A stretch of DNA of 64,000 nt, from assembly GCA_021776435.1 (NCBI GenBank), contig JAJFFW010000025.1, forward strand, positions 1 through 64,000, read 5' to 3'. This stretch comes from Parvularculaceae bacterium (GTDB taxonomy: Bacteria; Pseudomonadota; Alphaproteobacteria; Caulobacterales; Parvularculaceae). The notes beneath the pieces are model-generated. The model saw nothing but the letters and a program-made list of their open reading frames with translations, ran no database searches and was not told the origin of the DNA. Of the stretch, positions 44,481-53,922 are shown piece after piece (the first letter of the stretch is position 1; each line of letters starts with the position of its first letter). The translations under genes and the position numbers were made by a program.

Positions 44481-46388
44481 ATGAGTCATGAACGCGGACA
44501 CGGTTCTTCAACCGAACAGACTGCAACCCCTGACCAATCGGCGGGACGGGGGTTCTTGCTCGCAGTAGGACGGATGCTCGCTGTGCTGGCGCGGTCGGAC
44601 CTGAAGCGCTGGCGTTTTCGTATGGGCGCAGCGCTCATTCTTACAGTCGTGTCGAAAGGCTTCGCGGTCTCTGCTCCGGTCTTCATGGGGCAGGGCATAA
44701 ACCGGTTGAGCGGGCCAGCGGGTACCGCACAAGTCGAAATTTTGGGAACGGCTGGCGCTGCATTTGCGGGATTTTTTATCCTGTTTGCGCTCGCTCGGTT
44801 TTTGTCGAATGCGCTGCCTTATCTGCGGGATTCGTTTTTTGCTCGGGTCAGCCAGGATGCTAATCGTATCGTCGCGGTTGAGGCGTTTCATCACGCACAG
44901 TCGCAATCGCTGCAGTTTCACCTGACACGACAGGCAGGCGCCCTCAATCGTGTAATCGAACGCGGGGCCGGCGCCATGGAGTTCCTGCTCCGTTTTCTCG
45001 CCTTCAATATCGGCCCGACTCTAATCGAGCTTGTGCTCGCTGCAGTGGTTCTCGCGACCTTATACGGCGTTGGTTTTTCATTGATCGCGCTCGCAACCAT
45101 CGCGGCTTTTGCTGTTTTTACGATCCTCATTACGGAATGGCGTAACAAACAACGCCGGGCCATGAACGAAGCGGATACCGCCTATCGCGCACTGGCGATG
45201 GACACGTTCACGAATTTCGAAACGGTCAAGGCATTCGCTGCGGAGGCGCGTGAAGCCAACCGTTACGATCACGCCGTCAAGCATTACAGTGATCATTATG
45301 TGCGGACAATGCGTTCGCTCAGCGTACTCAATATCGGTCAGGAGTTTTTCATGACCGGCGGATTGTTGGCGATTGCTTTGCTTGCTGGCTTTGGCGCGAG
45401 AAGCGGCGCCATGCAAGCGGGCGATGTTGCGACTGTAGTTTTGATGCTTGTTAATATCTACCGGCCACTGAATATCCTGGGTTTCGCCTGGCGCGAGATT
45501 AAACAAAGCGCAGTCGATATTGAGAAACTATATGCGCTTCTCGACACTCGCCCCGATGTTGAAGATGCTCCTAATGCACGAGACTATGAACCAGTGAACG
45601 GAACAATCCGGTTCGAAAATGTCTCGTTTACCCATAAAGGCCGTGTGAGTGGCCTTGATGATGTGAGCTTTGAAGCGCCTGGCGGCGCATTTATTGGCAT
45701 TGTAGGACCGAGTGGGGCGGGCAAGTCGACGTTGTTGAAATTGCTCTTCAGGTTTTATGACACAGATGCAGGACGTATATTGATCGATGGTCAAGACTTG
45801 CGAGACCTGTCACAGGCTTCGCTGCGCAGCCATCTTGGGTTGGTGCCGCAAGATGTCGCCTTATTTAACGACACGCTTCGCATGAATATTGGATACGCGA
45901 AACCCGAAGCGAGTGACGAAGAAATTTTAGAAGCGGCGCGGCGCGCCCAACTGGGTGACTTTATCGACGCGCTGCCGCACGGTCTTGATACTCTTGTCGG
46001 AGAACGCGGGCTCAAGTTATCGGGCGGCGAGCGCCAACGCGCCGGCGTAGCCCGCGCGATCCTGACAGATCCTCCCATTCTTATCCTTGATGAGGCGACG
46101 TCTTCCCTCGATTCCATGACCGAGGAGGAGGTGCAAGCAGCCCTCAAAGAAGCGGCGCGCGGGCGCACCACGATCGCGGTGGCGCATCGACTGTCTACGG
46201 TCGCGACGGCCGACCTCATTCTCGTTTTTGACAAAGGAAGGATTACCGAATGCGGTCGTAGTGAGGACCTGATTTCACAAAACGGTCTTTATGCAGCGCT
46301 TTGGCGCCGACAAACAGGCGATGTCGACAGCTTGGATATAGATGACCTGGCGCCAACCGAAGAGAAAACGACATCTTCCGTGGAATGA
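44481..46388 (+). CDS. ABC exporter of the Atm1/HMT type
   Basis: A 635-residue half-transporter with fused membrane and ATPase domains. It has six membrane helices in about 45-345, Walker A GPSGAGKST (about 417), Q-loop LVPQDV, signature LSGGERQRAGVARAI, Walker B ILILDEATSSLDS and the H-loop AVAHRLS. The Atm1-like group exports glutathione persulfide or metal-glutathione complexes; the overall match is good, though the exact substrate is inferred. ATG 44481 is chosen; GTG 44475 is also possible. It converges on the histidine kinase with a 13-base gap. Confidence 0.85.
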   Translation: MSHERGHGSSTEQTATPDQSAGRGFLLAVGRMLAVLARSDLKRWRFRMGAALILTVVSKGFAVSAPVFMGQGINRLSGPAGTAQVEILGTAGAAFAGFFILFALARFLSNALPYLRDSFFARVSQDANRIVAVEAFHHAQSQSLQFHLTRQAGALNRVIERGAGAMEFLLRFLAFNIGPTLIELVLAAVVLATLYGVGFSLIALATIAAFAVFTILITEWRNKQRRAMNEADTAYRALAMDTFTNFETVKAFAAEAREANRYDHAVKHYSDHYVRTMRSLSVLNIGQEFFMTGGLLAIALLAGFGARSGAMQAGDVATVVLMLVNIYRPLNILGFAWREIKQSAVDIEKLYALLDTRPDVEDAPNARDYEPVNGTIRFENVSFTHKGRVSGLDDVSFEAPGGAFIGIVGPSGAGKSTLLKLLFRFYDTDAGRILIDGQDLRDLSQASLRSHLGLVPQDVALFNDTLRMNIGYAKPEASDEEILEAARRAQLGDFIDALPHGLDTLVGERGLKLSGGERQRAGVARAILTDPPILILDEATSSLDSMTEEEVQAALKEAARGRTTIAVAHRLSTVATADLILVFDKGRITECGRSEDLISQNGLYAALWRRQTGDVDSLDIDDLAPTEEKTTSSVE

Positions 46389-46401
46389 AAAAGAGCGAGG
46401 G

Positions 46402-49400
46402 TCAGGTGTTTGCAGCCTTCACGGGCAACTGGCTTGTCCACTTTGTCAGCATTTTCTCCAGCATATTTTGTTTTACCGGTTTGGGTAGATAATCATCCAT
46501 CCCTGCATCAAGGCATCGTTGGCGATCTTCACGCATAGCATGCGCAGTGACGCCGATAATAGGGACGTACGTGCTGCAATTTGTTTGGTGTTTACGAAGA
46601 AATTGACTTGCTTCGATTCCATCCATCTCAGGCATCGAGATGTCCATGAGCACGATGTCAGGGGTTTGTGCGGCGTATTTATCGAGAGCTTCACGGCCAT
46701 TGGCTGCGATTGTAACATTGCATTCGAGCTTATCGAGCATCGCCTGGATAACCATCTGGTTCACCGTGTTGTCCTCAGCGACCAGAACCTTGAGTGGGGA
46801 GCCGTCGACAGTGAACGCACATCTTTTTTCCTTTAGTTCTTTGTTGTCTCCTGATTCAACCGATGAAAGCTTTTCATGTACATCGATCAGCTTACGGATA
46901 GAGTTTTCTTTTAATGACAACAAGATAGAGTCGAGGAGCATGGAAGATCGAGCCGGTTTCACTAAATAAGCATCGAATAGGGCGCTCGCAGTTTCGTCCC
47001 GATTGCCTTTGCGCCCTGCTGACGTCAAGAGAATGAGCGGTGTAGCGGCAATATTTTTCTCGGCTTTGATGCGTTTGGCTAATTGCACGCCATCCATCAA
47101 TGGCATTTGATAGTCGAGAATTGCGATCGTGTATGGCGAACCGTTGTTGGCGCGTTTTTTAAGCATGCCAAGGCCTTCGGATGCGCTCTCAGCTGCGTCT
47201 GCGTCGAGTCCCCAGGCGGCGGTTTGTTCCAATAAAATTTGGCGATTGACTTGATTGTCGTCAACGATGAGTGCGCGCATGTTTTTGAAAATGTTTGGTG
47301 GGGGCGCCGTTAAACCAGAAGCCGTTTCATCGATGGCAAGTGAAATGTTTATACTGAAACAGGATCCCTCACCAATTTCACTTTCAACTTTTATCGAGCC
47401 GCCCATTGCTTCAATAATACGCTTGCTGATCGATAATCCCAGACCGGCGCCATCATGACGCCGTGCGGATGAGCCATCGACCTGTTCAAATTTTTCAAAT
47501 ATTGAATGGAGATTTTCTTTTGGAATGCCGCAACCTGAATCACGGACCGAGATCTCGATGTCGGCGATTTCACCGCGACGACGACCGTTCACATCAATGA
47601 CTAGGTTACCATTTTCAGTAAATTTAATAGCATTACCAACGAGGTTGGTGATTATTTGGCGCAACCTTCCAACATCGCCAATAAACATTTCACCGAGATC
47701 TGGTTGATACCGAACCATCATCTCGAGACCTTTTTCCTGAACCCGAAGAGATAACAGCGATGCAACATCTTCAACAGCGGAACGCAGATCAAATGGTTCA
47801 GAGACAATTTTTAGTTTCCCAGCCTCAAGGCGTGAGAAATCCAGAATATCGTTGATGATCTTCAGGAGATTATCGCCAGAACTCACGATGACCTGCGCCA
47901 TGTCCTTTTGCTTATTGCTCAATTCAGTATCGAGAAGAAGGGACGCCATTCCAACCACACCATTCATGGGGGTGCGGATTTCGTGGCTCATATTTGCAAG
48001 GAATTCAGATTTTGCGCGGTTGGCTGTTTCGGCGGTTTCTTTTGAGGCGCGAAGATCTTCAGAAAGGCGCTTGAGTTGATCCTCTCGTTCGATCGATTCG
48101 GTTATTTCGGTATATGTGGAGACAATGCCGCCGCCCGGTCTCGGGCGCATATTTTCTTGGATAATCCGGCCATTTGTTTGGCGTCTTATCACTCGCAATT
48201 GCTTGCCGGCGTTTATCGTCGCCATTGTACGGTCAATGATTTCATCGGTAGTGACATCGCCATAAACGCCAGCTTTGACCCCGATTTCAATCGCCGGGCG
48301 AATGCTCTTTCCTATCTTCCAGAAGCTTTCGTCCAGTCCGGAAATTTTCCATGCTTTCTCGTTTCGAGAGACGATCGTGAGATCGGAGTCCACCACCAGA
48401 AGACCTTCAGCCATGCACTCGAAAACTTCGTTCAGGAGGACGGTCCGCCGTTCCAGGTCTACTGTACGCTGGCGCACGGTCTCCTCCAGCGCCGCATTGG
48501 TCTCCTCCAGAAGTTTATGAGCGCGAACAGCCTCTTCGCGAGCTTCGACTTCAGCGGTGACTTCACAGCATGTACCACGGTAGCCCTTGAAGTTCCCACT
48601 TTCATCAAATGTCGGTTTTCCACTTCGGCTGACCCAAATCGTGCGTCCGCTATCGTTTTTGATACTTGTGAAAAGATTTCTAAAGAGGCGGTGATTGTCC
48701 AGGTCATCTTTAAATTTTACCAACTCCTCTTCGCTTTTCGTCGTGCTGGACTGCGCCATATGCCGGCCGATGGCAGGCGTGGTGTCAACCCCTGTAATTT
48801 CAAAAGCGCGCTTGGAAATAAATGTATAGCAGAGATTTTCATCAGTCTCCCAAGACCAGTCGCTGGTGCATTCCGCTAAATCCTTATACCGTTGTTCACT
48901 TTTGGCGAGAGCGTGTTTGCTCTCTTCTTCTCGGGTTCTGTCTGATGTCCAGCCACGGAACCCAAGGAATTTTTTCTCCTCACTAAAGATAGGCGCGAAT
49001 GTGGTGATACCGTGACCGATTTCTCCGTTTGGCTTTTTGAATGAGTGTTTGATAGCGCGAACGGGTAATTTGTTCTTGAGCGCTTCAAGAATGATCTGCT
49101 TAGCATCCTCGGAATTCGGGCCAAAGGCTTTCGCCAGCAATACGGGTAAATGCAAACCGATGAAAAGCTCTGGGTTGAGTCCGAAAAGCTTTTTCATGTT
49201 TGGCGAAACGAAAGTTAAGTGAACGTTTTCATCAGTTTCAAAAGCCCAATCTGAAGCCATTTCCATGAACGAACGCAGCGTTTTCTCGCTTGTTTTTTTT
49301 GCGTGTTCTCGAGCAATCCCCTCGGCCGTGAGACTGGCGACGAAATTTGAAAACCGTTCAGCGAAGGCTACTGTCAAGACAGCAATAATGAGCATTAATC

Positions 49401-49926
49401 CCGCGAAAAAAAATGAAGTAAGGTGACCATCAAAGAGAAGCAGAATATTCACGGGGACAGACGTTGAGGCAATTATCGCTGTGGCAATTCGCGGCATAAC
49501 GCCGGTGGCGATCGCTCCCGCAACACCTAACATGCAGACCCAGACAGCGAGGAGGAACTTACCCTCGATTCCTGCGGTGTTAAAAAAAATGACGCTGCAC
49601 AGCGTCGCATAGAGCCCTAACCCAACGCCTACCAGGAATGTCTTTTTGATGTGCGCTTTGACCTGCCGGTCGCTAAAAGCGCTAACATTCATCATCAACC
49701 AATGCGGCAGTCGTACAGCGGGTAATATTATCAGTGGTGCGAAAACAAACACCGACGCAGATTGCGTCGTAATGTAGAAATAGGTAACAACGAGAACGGT
49801 CCCTACGATAACTGAGACATACAGCTTTGGCACGTGAGCCCGAACTTCGTTTAATTGCTGACGCGCTATGGCGTTCGCAGTTTCATCGTCCTGGAGGTCA
49901 ATATTTTTATTGAGGACTGCGGTCAT
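46402..49926 (-). CDS. Membrane hybrid sensor histidine kinase with two receiver domains
   Basis: A 1174-residue protein. About six membrane helices lie in residues 33-215, followed by three PAS-like domains (about 225-345, 355-480, 515-635) and a coiled linker. HisKA with the phosphorylated His in ANMSHEIRTPMNG (about 665) follows, then HATPase (NLVGNAIKFTENG, DSGCGIP, GAGLGLSISKRI), a receiver with ILDYQMPLMDG (about 905-1025), and a second receiver with VLMDISMPEMDG (about 1045-1165). There is no Hpt domain, so phosphorelay must go to a separate Hpt protein. No response regulator is adjacent. The membrane part may sense an envelope signal. Confidence 0.88.
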   Translation of the reverse strand: MTAVLNKNIDLQDDETANAIARQQLNEVRAHVPKLYVSVIVGTVLVVTYFYITTQSASVFVFAPLIILPAVRLPHWLMMNVSAFSDRQVKAHIKKTFLVGVGLGLYATLCSVIFFNTAGIEGKFLLAVWVCMLGVAGAIATGVMPRIATAIIASTSVPVNILLLFDGHLTSFFFAGLMLIIAVLTVAFAERFSNFVASLTAEGIAREHAKKTSEKTLRSFMEMASDWAFETDENVHLTFVSPNMKKLFGLNPELFIGLHLPVLLAKAFGPNSEDAKQIILEALKNKLPVRAIKHSFKKPNGEIGHGITTFAPIFSEEKKFLGFRGWTSDRTREEESKHALAKSEQRYKDLAECTSDWSWETDENLCYTFISKRAFEITGVDTTPAIGRHMAQSSTTKSEEELVKFKDDLDNHRLFRNLFTSIKNDSGRTIWVSRSGKPTFDESGNFKGYRGTCCEVTAEVEAREEAVRAHKLLEETNAALEETVRQRTVDLERRTVLLNEVFECMAEGLLVVDSDLTIVSRNEKAWKISGLDESFWKIGKSIRPAIEIGVKAGVYGDVTTDEIIDRTMATINAGKQLRVIRRQTNGRIIQENMRPRPGGGIVSTYTEITESIEREDQLKRLSEDLRASKETAETANRAKSEFLANMSHEIRTPMNGVVGMASLLLDTELSNKQKDMAQVIVSSGDNLLKIINDILDFSRLEAGKLKIVSEPFDLRSAVEDVASLLSLRVQEKGLEMMVRYQPDLGEMFIGDVGRLRQIITNLVGNAIKFTENGNLVIDVNGRRRGEIADIEISVRDSGCGIPKENLHSIFEKFEQVDGSSARRHDGAGLGLSISKRIIEAMGGSIKVESEIGEGSCFSINISLAIDETASGLTAPPPNIFKNMRALIVDDNQVNRQILLEQTAAWGLDADAAESASEGLGMLKKRANNGSPYTIAILDYQMPLMDGVQLAKRIKAEKNIAATPLILLTSAGRKGNRDETASALFDAYLVKPARSSMLLDSILLSLKENSIRKLIDVHEKLSSVESGDNKELKEKRCAFTVDGSPLKVLVAEDNTVNQMVIQAMLDKLECNVTIAANGREALDKYAAQTPDIVLMDISMPEMDGIEASQFLRKHQTNCSTYVPIIGVTAHAMREDRQRCLDAGMDDYLPKPVKQNMLEKMLTKWTSQLPVKAANT

Positions 49927-50120
49927 TAAATTCTCGACGGATTAATCACTAAGTAACCAAATCCTAAACGGCGCTGGTTAATTGCGGGTTGACGTTCTGC
50001 CAACACCGCGATTTATCTTCCTGACTGACTGGCTTGAACCCCGTCGAGGCCCCCTCAATGTTTCAAGCGAAATCACTGCAGATATCGAATTCGATTGATT
50101 ATGTCTGAAGGTGAAAGGCT

Positions 50121-51209
50121 TCAACGCACCACGATCAGGCGCTCTGCCGCGCGGGTGACGGCGGTGTAGAGCCAGCGCGCGCGGTGTTCGCGAAAGGCGT
50201 AGCTCTCATCGAATAAAACCACATTGTCCCATTGCGAGCCTTGCGCCTTATGCACGGTGAGGGCGTAGCCATAGTCGAATTCATCTGAGTTCCGGCGCTG
50301 GGCGTAGGGCACGGTTTCCGGGCCGTCAGTGAAAAAAGCACGCGGGATCGAGACATTGACGGTGCGCCCGCCTTCTTCCGGCGCGACCACGTAGCGCAGC
50401 TTGCCGCCGCGCGGCGCCTTGCGCAGCGTCACCGACCATATGCCGCCGTTCAGCAGGCCTTTTTTGGAATTATTGCGCAGGCAGACGAGTTTTTCACCCG
50501 CCTCGGGCTCGGTGTCGCGATGACCCTTTAGCTCGCGGATGCGTTCATTATAACGCCGTCTTGTGCGGTTTGTGCCAACCAGAACCTGATCGGCGGCCAT
50601 GGTTTCTTCCGTTGTCAGGTCGCCTTTGCTGATCACCCGGCAGCGTTCGTCGTCGTCATCATACTCGCCGCCTTCACGGATCGCCATCGACAGCCGGATG
50701 ATGGGATTGTCCGCCGCCTGACGGTGAATTTCCGTGAGCATGAAGTCCGGGTCACCTTCGGTGAAGAACCCACCGCCTTTTATAGGCGGCAATTGCGCCG
50801 GGTCGCCCAGCACCAGCACCGGCTTGCCGAAGGAGAGAAGGTCGCGGCCGAGTTCGTCGTCGACCATCGAGCATTCGTCGATGATGATCAGATCGGCCTT
50901 TGAGGCAGGGGCGTCGCGGCGAATGGTGAAGACCAGCTCGCCTTCTTCATCGGCTTCATTGGCGGGGCGATAGATCAGGCTATGAATGGTGGTGGCGTCA
51001 GCACAGCCCTTCGAGCGCATCACATAGGCGGCTTTTCCTGTGAAAGCGGCAAACGCGACATCGCTGCCGGCGTTTTCAGCGATGTGGCGCGCCAACGTCG
51101 TTTTGCCGGCGCCCGCATATCCGAACAGTTTAAAGACCGGCGTATCGCCTTTCTTCAGCCAACGGTCGACAGCGAGAAGCGCATCGTCTTGTTGAGGGGA
51201 CCATTGCAT
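50121..51209 (-). CDS. RecD/Dda-like ATP-dependent DNA helicase
   Basis: A 362-residue superfamily 1 helicase. It shows Walker A GYAGAGKTTLARH (about residue 29), motif Ia FAAFTGKAAYVM, Walker B IIIDECSMVDD, motif III LVLGDPAQLPPI, and the C-terminal YGYALTVHKAQGSQWDNV and WLYTAVTRA motifs. It is short, lacking the N-terminal domain of RecD2, and resembles phage-type Dda and small alphaproteobacterial homologues. A role in replication or repair is likely. The gene is GC-richer than neighbours. It starts with ATG 51209. Confidence 0.82.
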   Translation of the reverse strand: MQWSPQQDDALLAVDRWLKKGDTPVFKLFGYAGAGKTTLARHIAENAGSDVAFAAFTGKAAYVMRSKGCADATTIHSLIYRPANEADEEGELVFTIRRDAPASKADLIIIDECSMVDDELGRDLLSFGKPVLVLGDPAQLPPIKGGGFFTEGDPDFMLTEIHRQAADNPIIRLSMAIREGGEYDDDDERCRVISKGDLTTEETMAADQVLVGTNRTRRRYNERIRELKGHRDTEPEAGEKLVCLRNNSKKGLLNGGIWSVTLRKAPRGGKLRYVVAPEEGGRTVNVSIPRAFFTDGPETVPYAQRRNSDEFDYGYALTVHKAQGSQWDNVVLFDESYAFREHRARWLYTAVTRAAERLIVVR

Positions 51210-51238
51210 CAGGCGTTGATCTCCGCCGCATGGTTCCG

Positions 51239-51377
51239 CCTCATCCTGAGGGATTTTTCTTTTTCGAAGAAAATGAAAAATCGTCGCGAAGGATGGGCCG
51301 CGAGTCCTATATCAGCTGCCCATCCTTCGTGACGCGCACTGCATTCTGAAACATGCAGTGCGCCCCTCAGGATGAGG
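51239..51377. repeat. Composite inverted repeat between the helicase and exonuclease III genes
   Basis: The outer arms CCTCATCCTGAGGG and CCCTCAGGATGAGG are exact complements. Inside are GCGAAGGATGGGC/GCCCATCCTTCG and GCACTGCAT/ATGCAGTGC pairs. It belongs to a dispersed palindrome type with CATCCTGAGG ends that is widespread in alphaproteobacteria. Confidence 0.82.
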
Positions 51378-51399
51378 ACGGAGTTTGATGCTGCTTGAA

Positions 51400-52182
51400 T
51401 CACCCTAGCTCCACCCAAACCGGGATGTGGTCAGACGGTTTTTCCTTACCGCGCTCGGCGCGGTCGACGCCAGCGTCTTTCAGGCGGTCGGCGGCCTGGG
51501 GTGACAACAAAAGATGATCAATACGGATGCCGTGGTCTTTTTGCCAGGACCCGCGTTGATAATCCCAGAATGTGAACCGTACGCCGACAGGGTCGATCTG
51601 GCGGAGAGCGTCGAGCAGACCAAGATTGACAATTTCACGAAACGCTGAATGGGTTTCCGGTCGGTATAAGGCGTCACCCACCCAAGCCGCCGGGTCATAA
51701 GCGTCTTCAGCCTGCGGAATGACGTTATAATCCCCGGTCAGCAAAAAGGCTTCTTCCTGGCTGAGCAGTTTTTCTGTGTGGCGCTTGAGGCGTTTCATCC
51801 ATTCCAGTTTGTAGTCATATTTTGGTCCCGGCGCCGGGTTGCCGTTTGGCAGGTAGAGCCCACCCACCCGGACAGGCTCAGCGGTGTTCGGCATGACAAG
51901 CGCTTCTATATAGCGCGCCTGTTCATCGCTGCTATCACCAGGCAGTCCGCATATAATATCATCCAACGGGTGTTTTGATAAGAGCGCGACGCCGTTATAG
52001 GTTTTCTGTCCGTGTACGGCGACATTATAACCGCGATCCTCGAATTCTAGCGCCGGGAATTTTTCGTCGACGCATTTAATTTCCTGCAGGCAGGCCACAT
52101 CTGGTTTTGCGGCATCGAACCACTCAAGAATACGCGGAAGGTGTGCGTTGATGGAATTAACGTTCCAGGTTGCAATTTTCAT
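51400..52182 (-). CDS. xthA: Exodeoxyribonuclease III
   Basis: A 260-residue endonuclease/exonuclease/phosphatase-fold AP endonuclease acting in base-excision repair. It begins MKIATWNVNSINAHLPR and shows CLQEIKC with the metal-binding Glu, LTGDYNVIPQAEDAYDP and RIDHLLLSPQA, with the catalytic Asp-His near the end (SDHIPVWVEL). ATG 52182 gives the canonical N-terminus; the frame extends to GTG 52191. It is the last gene before the repeat and helicase. Confidence 0.93.
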   Translation of the reverse strand: MKIATWNVNSINAHLPRILEWFDAAKPDVACLQEIKCVDEKFPALEFEDRGYNVAVHGQKTYNGVALLSKHPLDDIICGLPGDSSDEQARYIEALVMPNTAEPVRVGGLYLPNGNPAPGPKYDYKLEWMKRLKRHTEKLLSQEEAFLLTGDYNVIPQAEDAYDPAAWVGDALYRPETHSAFREIVNLGLLDALRQIDPVGVRFTFWDYQRGSWQKDHGIRIDHLLLSPQAADRLKDAGVDRAERGKEKPSDHIPVWVELG

Positions 52183-52220
52183 TGGGTTCACTTGAAGCGA
52201 ATAAAATAAGAATGCGAGCG

Positions 52221-52709
52221 CTAACTCTGCGCCGTTTGGTTTTCAACAATTTTCTTGGTTCGCTCCAAGGCCTTGCGCATATGGCCCGACCACAAACCCT
52301 TCACGATCAGCCAAACTATGGGCTGCGCCAGTTTTGATTTTGGCGTAAACGTATATGACCAATCAATATATGTGCGGTTGGGGGCGACTTGTGTGAAGTG
52401 CCATTCGCCGCGCGCCTTGCTAACGAGCTTGCCGAAGCCGCCCGTGAACTGGTTCACCTGATAGGCGAAATGACGGTTTTTGGCGAAATCGATCAGCTCT
52501 TCATAAACGCTGGAGCCATCGGTCATATGCAGCCGCCGCCCGTCGCCGATCGCGTTCCAAGATCCTTTCTGGTCGCTGACGCTCAAGACGCCTGGCAAGA
52601 GGGCTCCGCGCTTGATGATCAAGGGCGCTTCCAGTGAGGTCGCGATCTCGAACGTTTTGGCAAAATTAGCCTCTATGGTCATGGTTACGACGGTAGAGAT
52701 CGCGCTCAT
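52221..52709 (-). CDS. SRPBCC family lipid-binding-fold protein
   Basis: A 162-residue protein with the START/SRPBCC pattern. It begins with a strand (STVVTMTIEANFAKTFEIA) and a hydrophobic helix, then has several central strands (GRRLHMTDG, RHFAYQVNQF, GEWHFTQVAPNRTYIDWSYTF) and a long amphipathic C-terminal helix (GLWSGHMRKALERTKKIVE). The ligand is unknown. Its start overlaps the nitroreductase stop by four bases, so both are made from one message. Confidence 0.7.
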   Translation of the reverse strand: MSAISTVVTMTIEANFAKTFEIATSLEAPLIIKRGALLPGVLSVSDQKGSWNAIGDGRRLHMTDGSSVYEELIDFAKNRHFAYQVNQFTGGFGKLVSKARGEWHFTQVAPNRTYIDWSYTFTPKSKLAQPIVWLIVKGLWSGHMRKALERTKKIVENQTAQS

Positions 52710-53383
52710 TCCTTAAATCCTTTAAAGATTGCGAACTCATCGACGTCCGCACGGTCGGAACGCGTAGCGTTTACCGGCGCGTCCAGGTTGGCGTAACCGA
52801 GCGCCATGCCGCAGTAAAGCTGTTCGTCTTCACAAAGCCCAAGAAAACCCGATACGGTCTTCGCTCGCGTCTGCCAGGCCTCCTGCATGCAAGTGGCCAG
52901 ACCGCGCTCTTGCACAATGAGAGCAATGGTCTGCATGAACATGCCGAGATGGGCCCACTGACCTTTGTCGAACCGGCGGTCGAGAGTAAAAAAGAGCCCG
53001 ACCGGTGCGCCGAAAAAGTCGAAATTCCGCATAAGATGCGCAAGCCGCGCCGGCTTGTCGTCACGCGGTATGCCGAGGCGTTGATACATCGCCTCGCCAA
53101 CTTCGAAGCGCCGGGTGCGATAGGGCTCCCAAAGCTTTTCCGGGTAAATCGCGAACTCCGATTCCTTGGCGAAAGGGTTTTCGGCGATGGCTCGTTTGAC
53201 CCGCGCGACCAGGTCGTCACGCGCCGCGCCGGCAAGCGCATAAACCTTCCACGGCTGAAGATTACCGCCCGACGGCGCGCGGGCGGCGACCTCCAGAATC
53301 TCGCGCACGGTTTTTTCCGCGACCGGCTTGTCGAGAAACGCGCGCGTCGAGATGCGGGAGGCGATGGCGTCGGTGACGTTCAT
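52706..53383 (-). CDS. Nitroreductase family protein
   Basis: A 225-residue FMN-dependent oxidoreductase. It shows RISTRAF (phosphate binding), APSGGNLQPWKV (substrate/FMN loop), a central helix region GMFMQTIALIVQERGLATCMQEAW, and the GMALGYANLDAPVNATRSDRA end typical of this family. Activity on nitro compounds or quinones using NAD(P)H is likely; the true substrate is not known. The following SRPBCC gene is coupled by a four-base overlap. The DNA is GC-rich compared with the rest of the window. Confidence 0.85.
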   Translation of the reverse strand: MNVTDAIASRISTRAFLDKPVAEKTVREILEVAARAPSGGNLQPWKVYALAGAARDDLVARVKRAIAENPFAKESEFAIYPEKLWEPYRTRRFEVGEAMYQRLGIPRDDKPARLAHLMRNFDFFGAPVGLFFTLDRRFDKGQWAHLGMFMQTIALIVQERGLATCMQEAWQTRAKTVSGFLGLCEDEQLYCGMALGYANLDAPVNATRSDRADVDEFAIFKGFKE

Positions 53384-53412
53384 TTGATTCTTTTCAAGCC
53401 TGTGCCGCTGTC

Positions 53413-53456
53413 GCCTCTCCCCCTCACCCTAACCCTCTCCCCGACGGGGAGAGGGA
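53413..53456. repeat. Palindromic repeat at the 3' end of the DUF559 gene
   Basis: CCTCTCCCCCTCACCCTAA is followed by the exact hairpin CCCTCTCCCC-GAC-GGGGAGAGGG (53433-53455). It codes for the last residues (HSLSPSGRGLG) of the DUF559 protein. A related element lies on the other side of that gene. Confidence 0.85.
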
Positions 53457-53816
53457 ATGGTCAGCGCTATCGGCTAGCGGCGGTTCTTGTACCTTATGCC
53501 AGATTGATTGGAGAACGGTGTCAATGTCTTCGAAGACCTCATGGTTCCAGAAGCGAACGATACGATACCCGCTTTCTTGAAGATATTTTGTCCGTTTTGC
53601 GTCATGCCTCACAGCGTTTTCTTCAGCGTGTTGGCCGCCGTCAAGTTCGACAATCAGCGCCGCTTCCGCGCAATAAAAGTCAAGGATATATCTTCCTTTG
53701 GGGACTTGCCGTTTGAACTTCCACCCATCAAGCTGGCGGTTGCGCAGCCGGGACCAGAGTTTTCTTTCAGCTTCCGTCTGTTCACGGCGCAATTGCTTCG
53801 CGCGCTCAACGCTCAT
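53424..53816 (-). CDS. DUF559 endonuclease-fold protein
   Basis: A 130-residue protein of the DUF559 group, related to very short patch repair-type endonucleases. It starts MSVERAKQLRREQTEAERKLWSRLRNRQ and carries FKRQVPKGRYILDFYC, ALIVELDGGQH (the catalytic-type D-ExK region) and the ending GYRIVRFWNHEVFEDIDTVLQSIW. I use ATG 53816; another start 33 bases upstream is possible. The natural C-terminus appears replaced by residues coded in the repeat at 53413-53456. Members are often mobile and of unknown function. Confidence 0.75.
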   Translation of the reverse strand: MSVERAKQLRREQTEAERKLWSRLRNRQLDGWKFKRQVPKGRYILDFYCAEAALIVELDGGQHAEENAVRHDAKRTKYLQESGYRIVRFWNHEVFEDIDTVLQSIWHKVQEPPLADSADHSLSPSGRGLG

Positions 53817-53830
53817 TGTGCGCTCCCTTA

Positions 53831-53913
53831 CCTCTCCCAATCGGGCCAATTACCTCTCCCCTTCGGGGAGAGGTCGGACTTTGCTTGCAAAGTCCGGGTG
53901 AGAGGGGAGAGGC
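53831..53913. repeat. Palindromic repeat upstream of the DUF559 gene
   Basis: It holds the hairpin CCTCTCCCC-TTC-GGGGAGAGG (53853-53873), then GGACTTTGC-TT-GCAAAGTCC, then GGGTGAGAGGGGAGAGG, the inverted form of the repeat at 53413-53456. The two elements bracket the DUF559 gene. Confidence 0.82.
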
Positions 53914-53922
53914 GGATGATTG

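Noticed and set aside
50076-50093. CTGCAGATATCGAATTC resembling a cloning-vector polylinker
   Set aside because: The order differs from common polylinkers and flanking sequence is ordinary genomic DNA, so it is chance.
51239-51377. Small RNA gene between the helicase and xthA
   Set aside because: The structure is explained by a dispersed palindrome type; no promoter or terminator specific to an RNA gene is visible.
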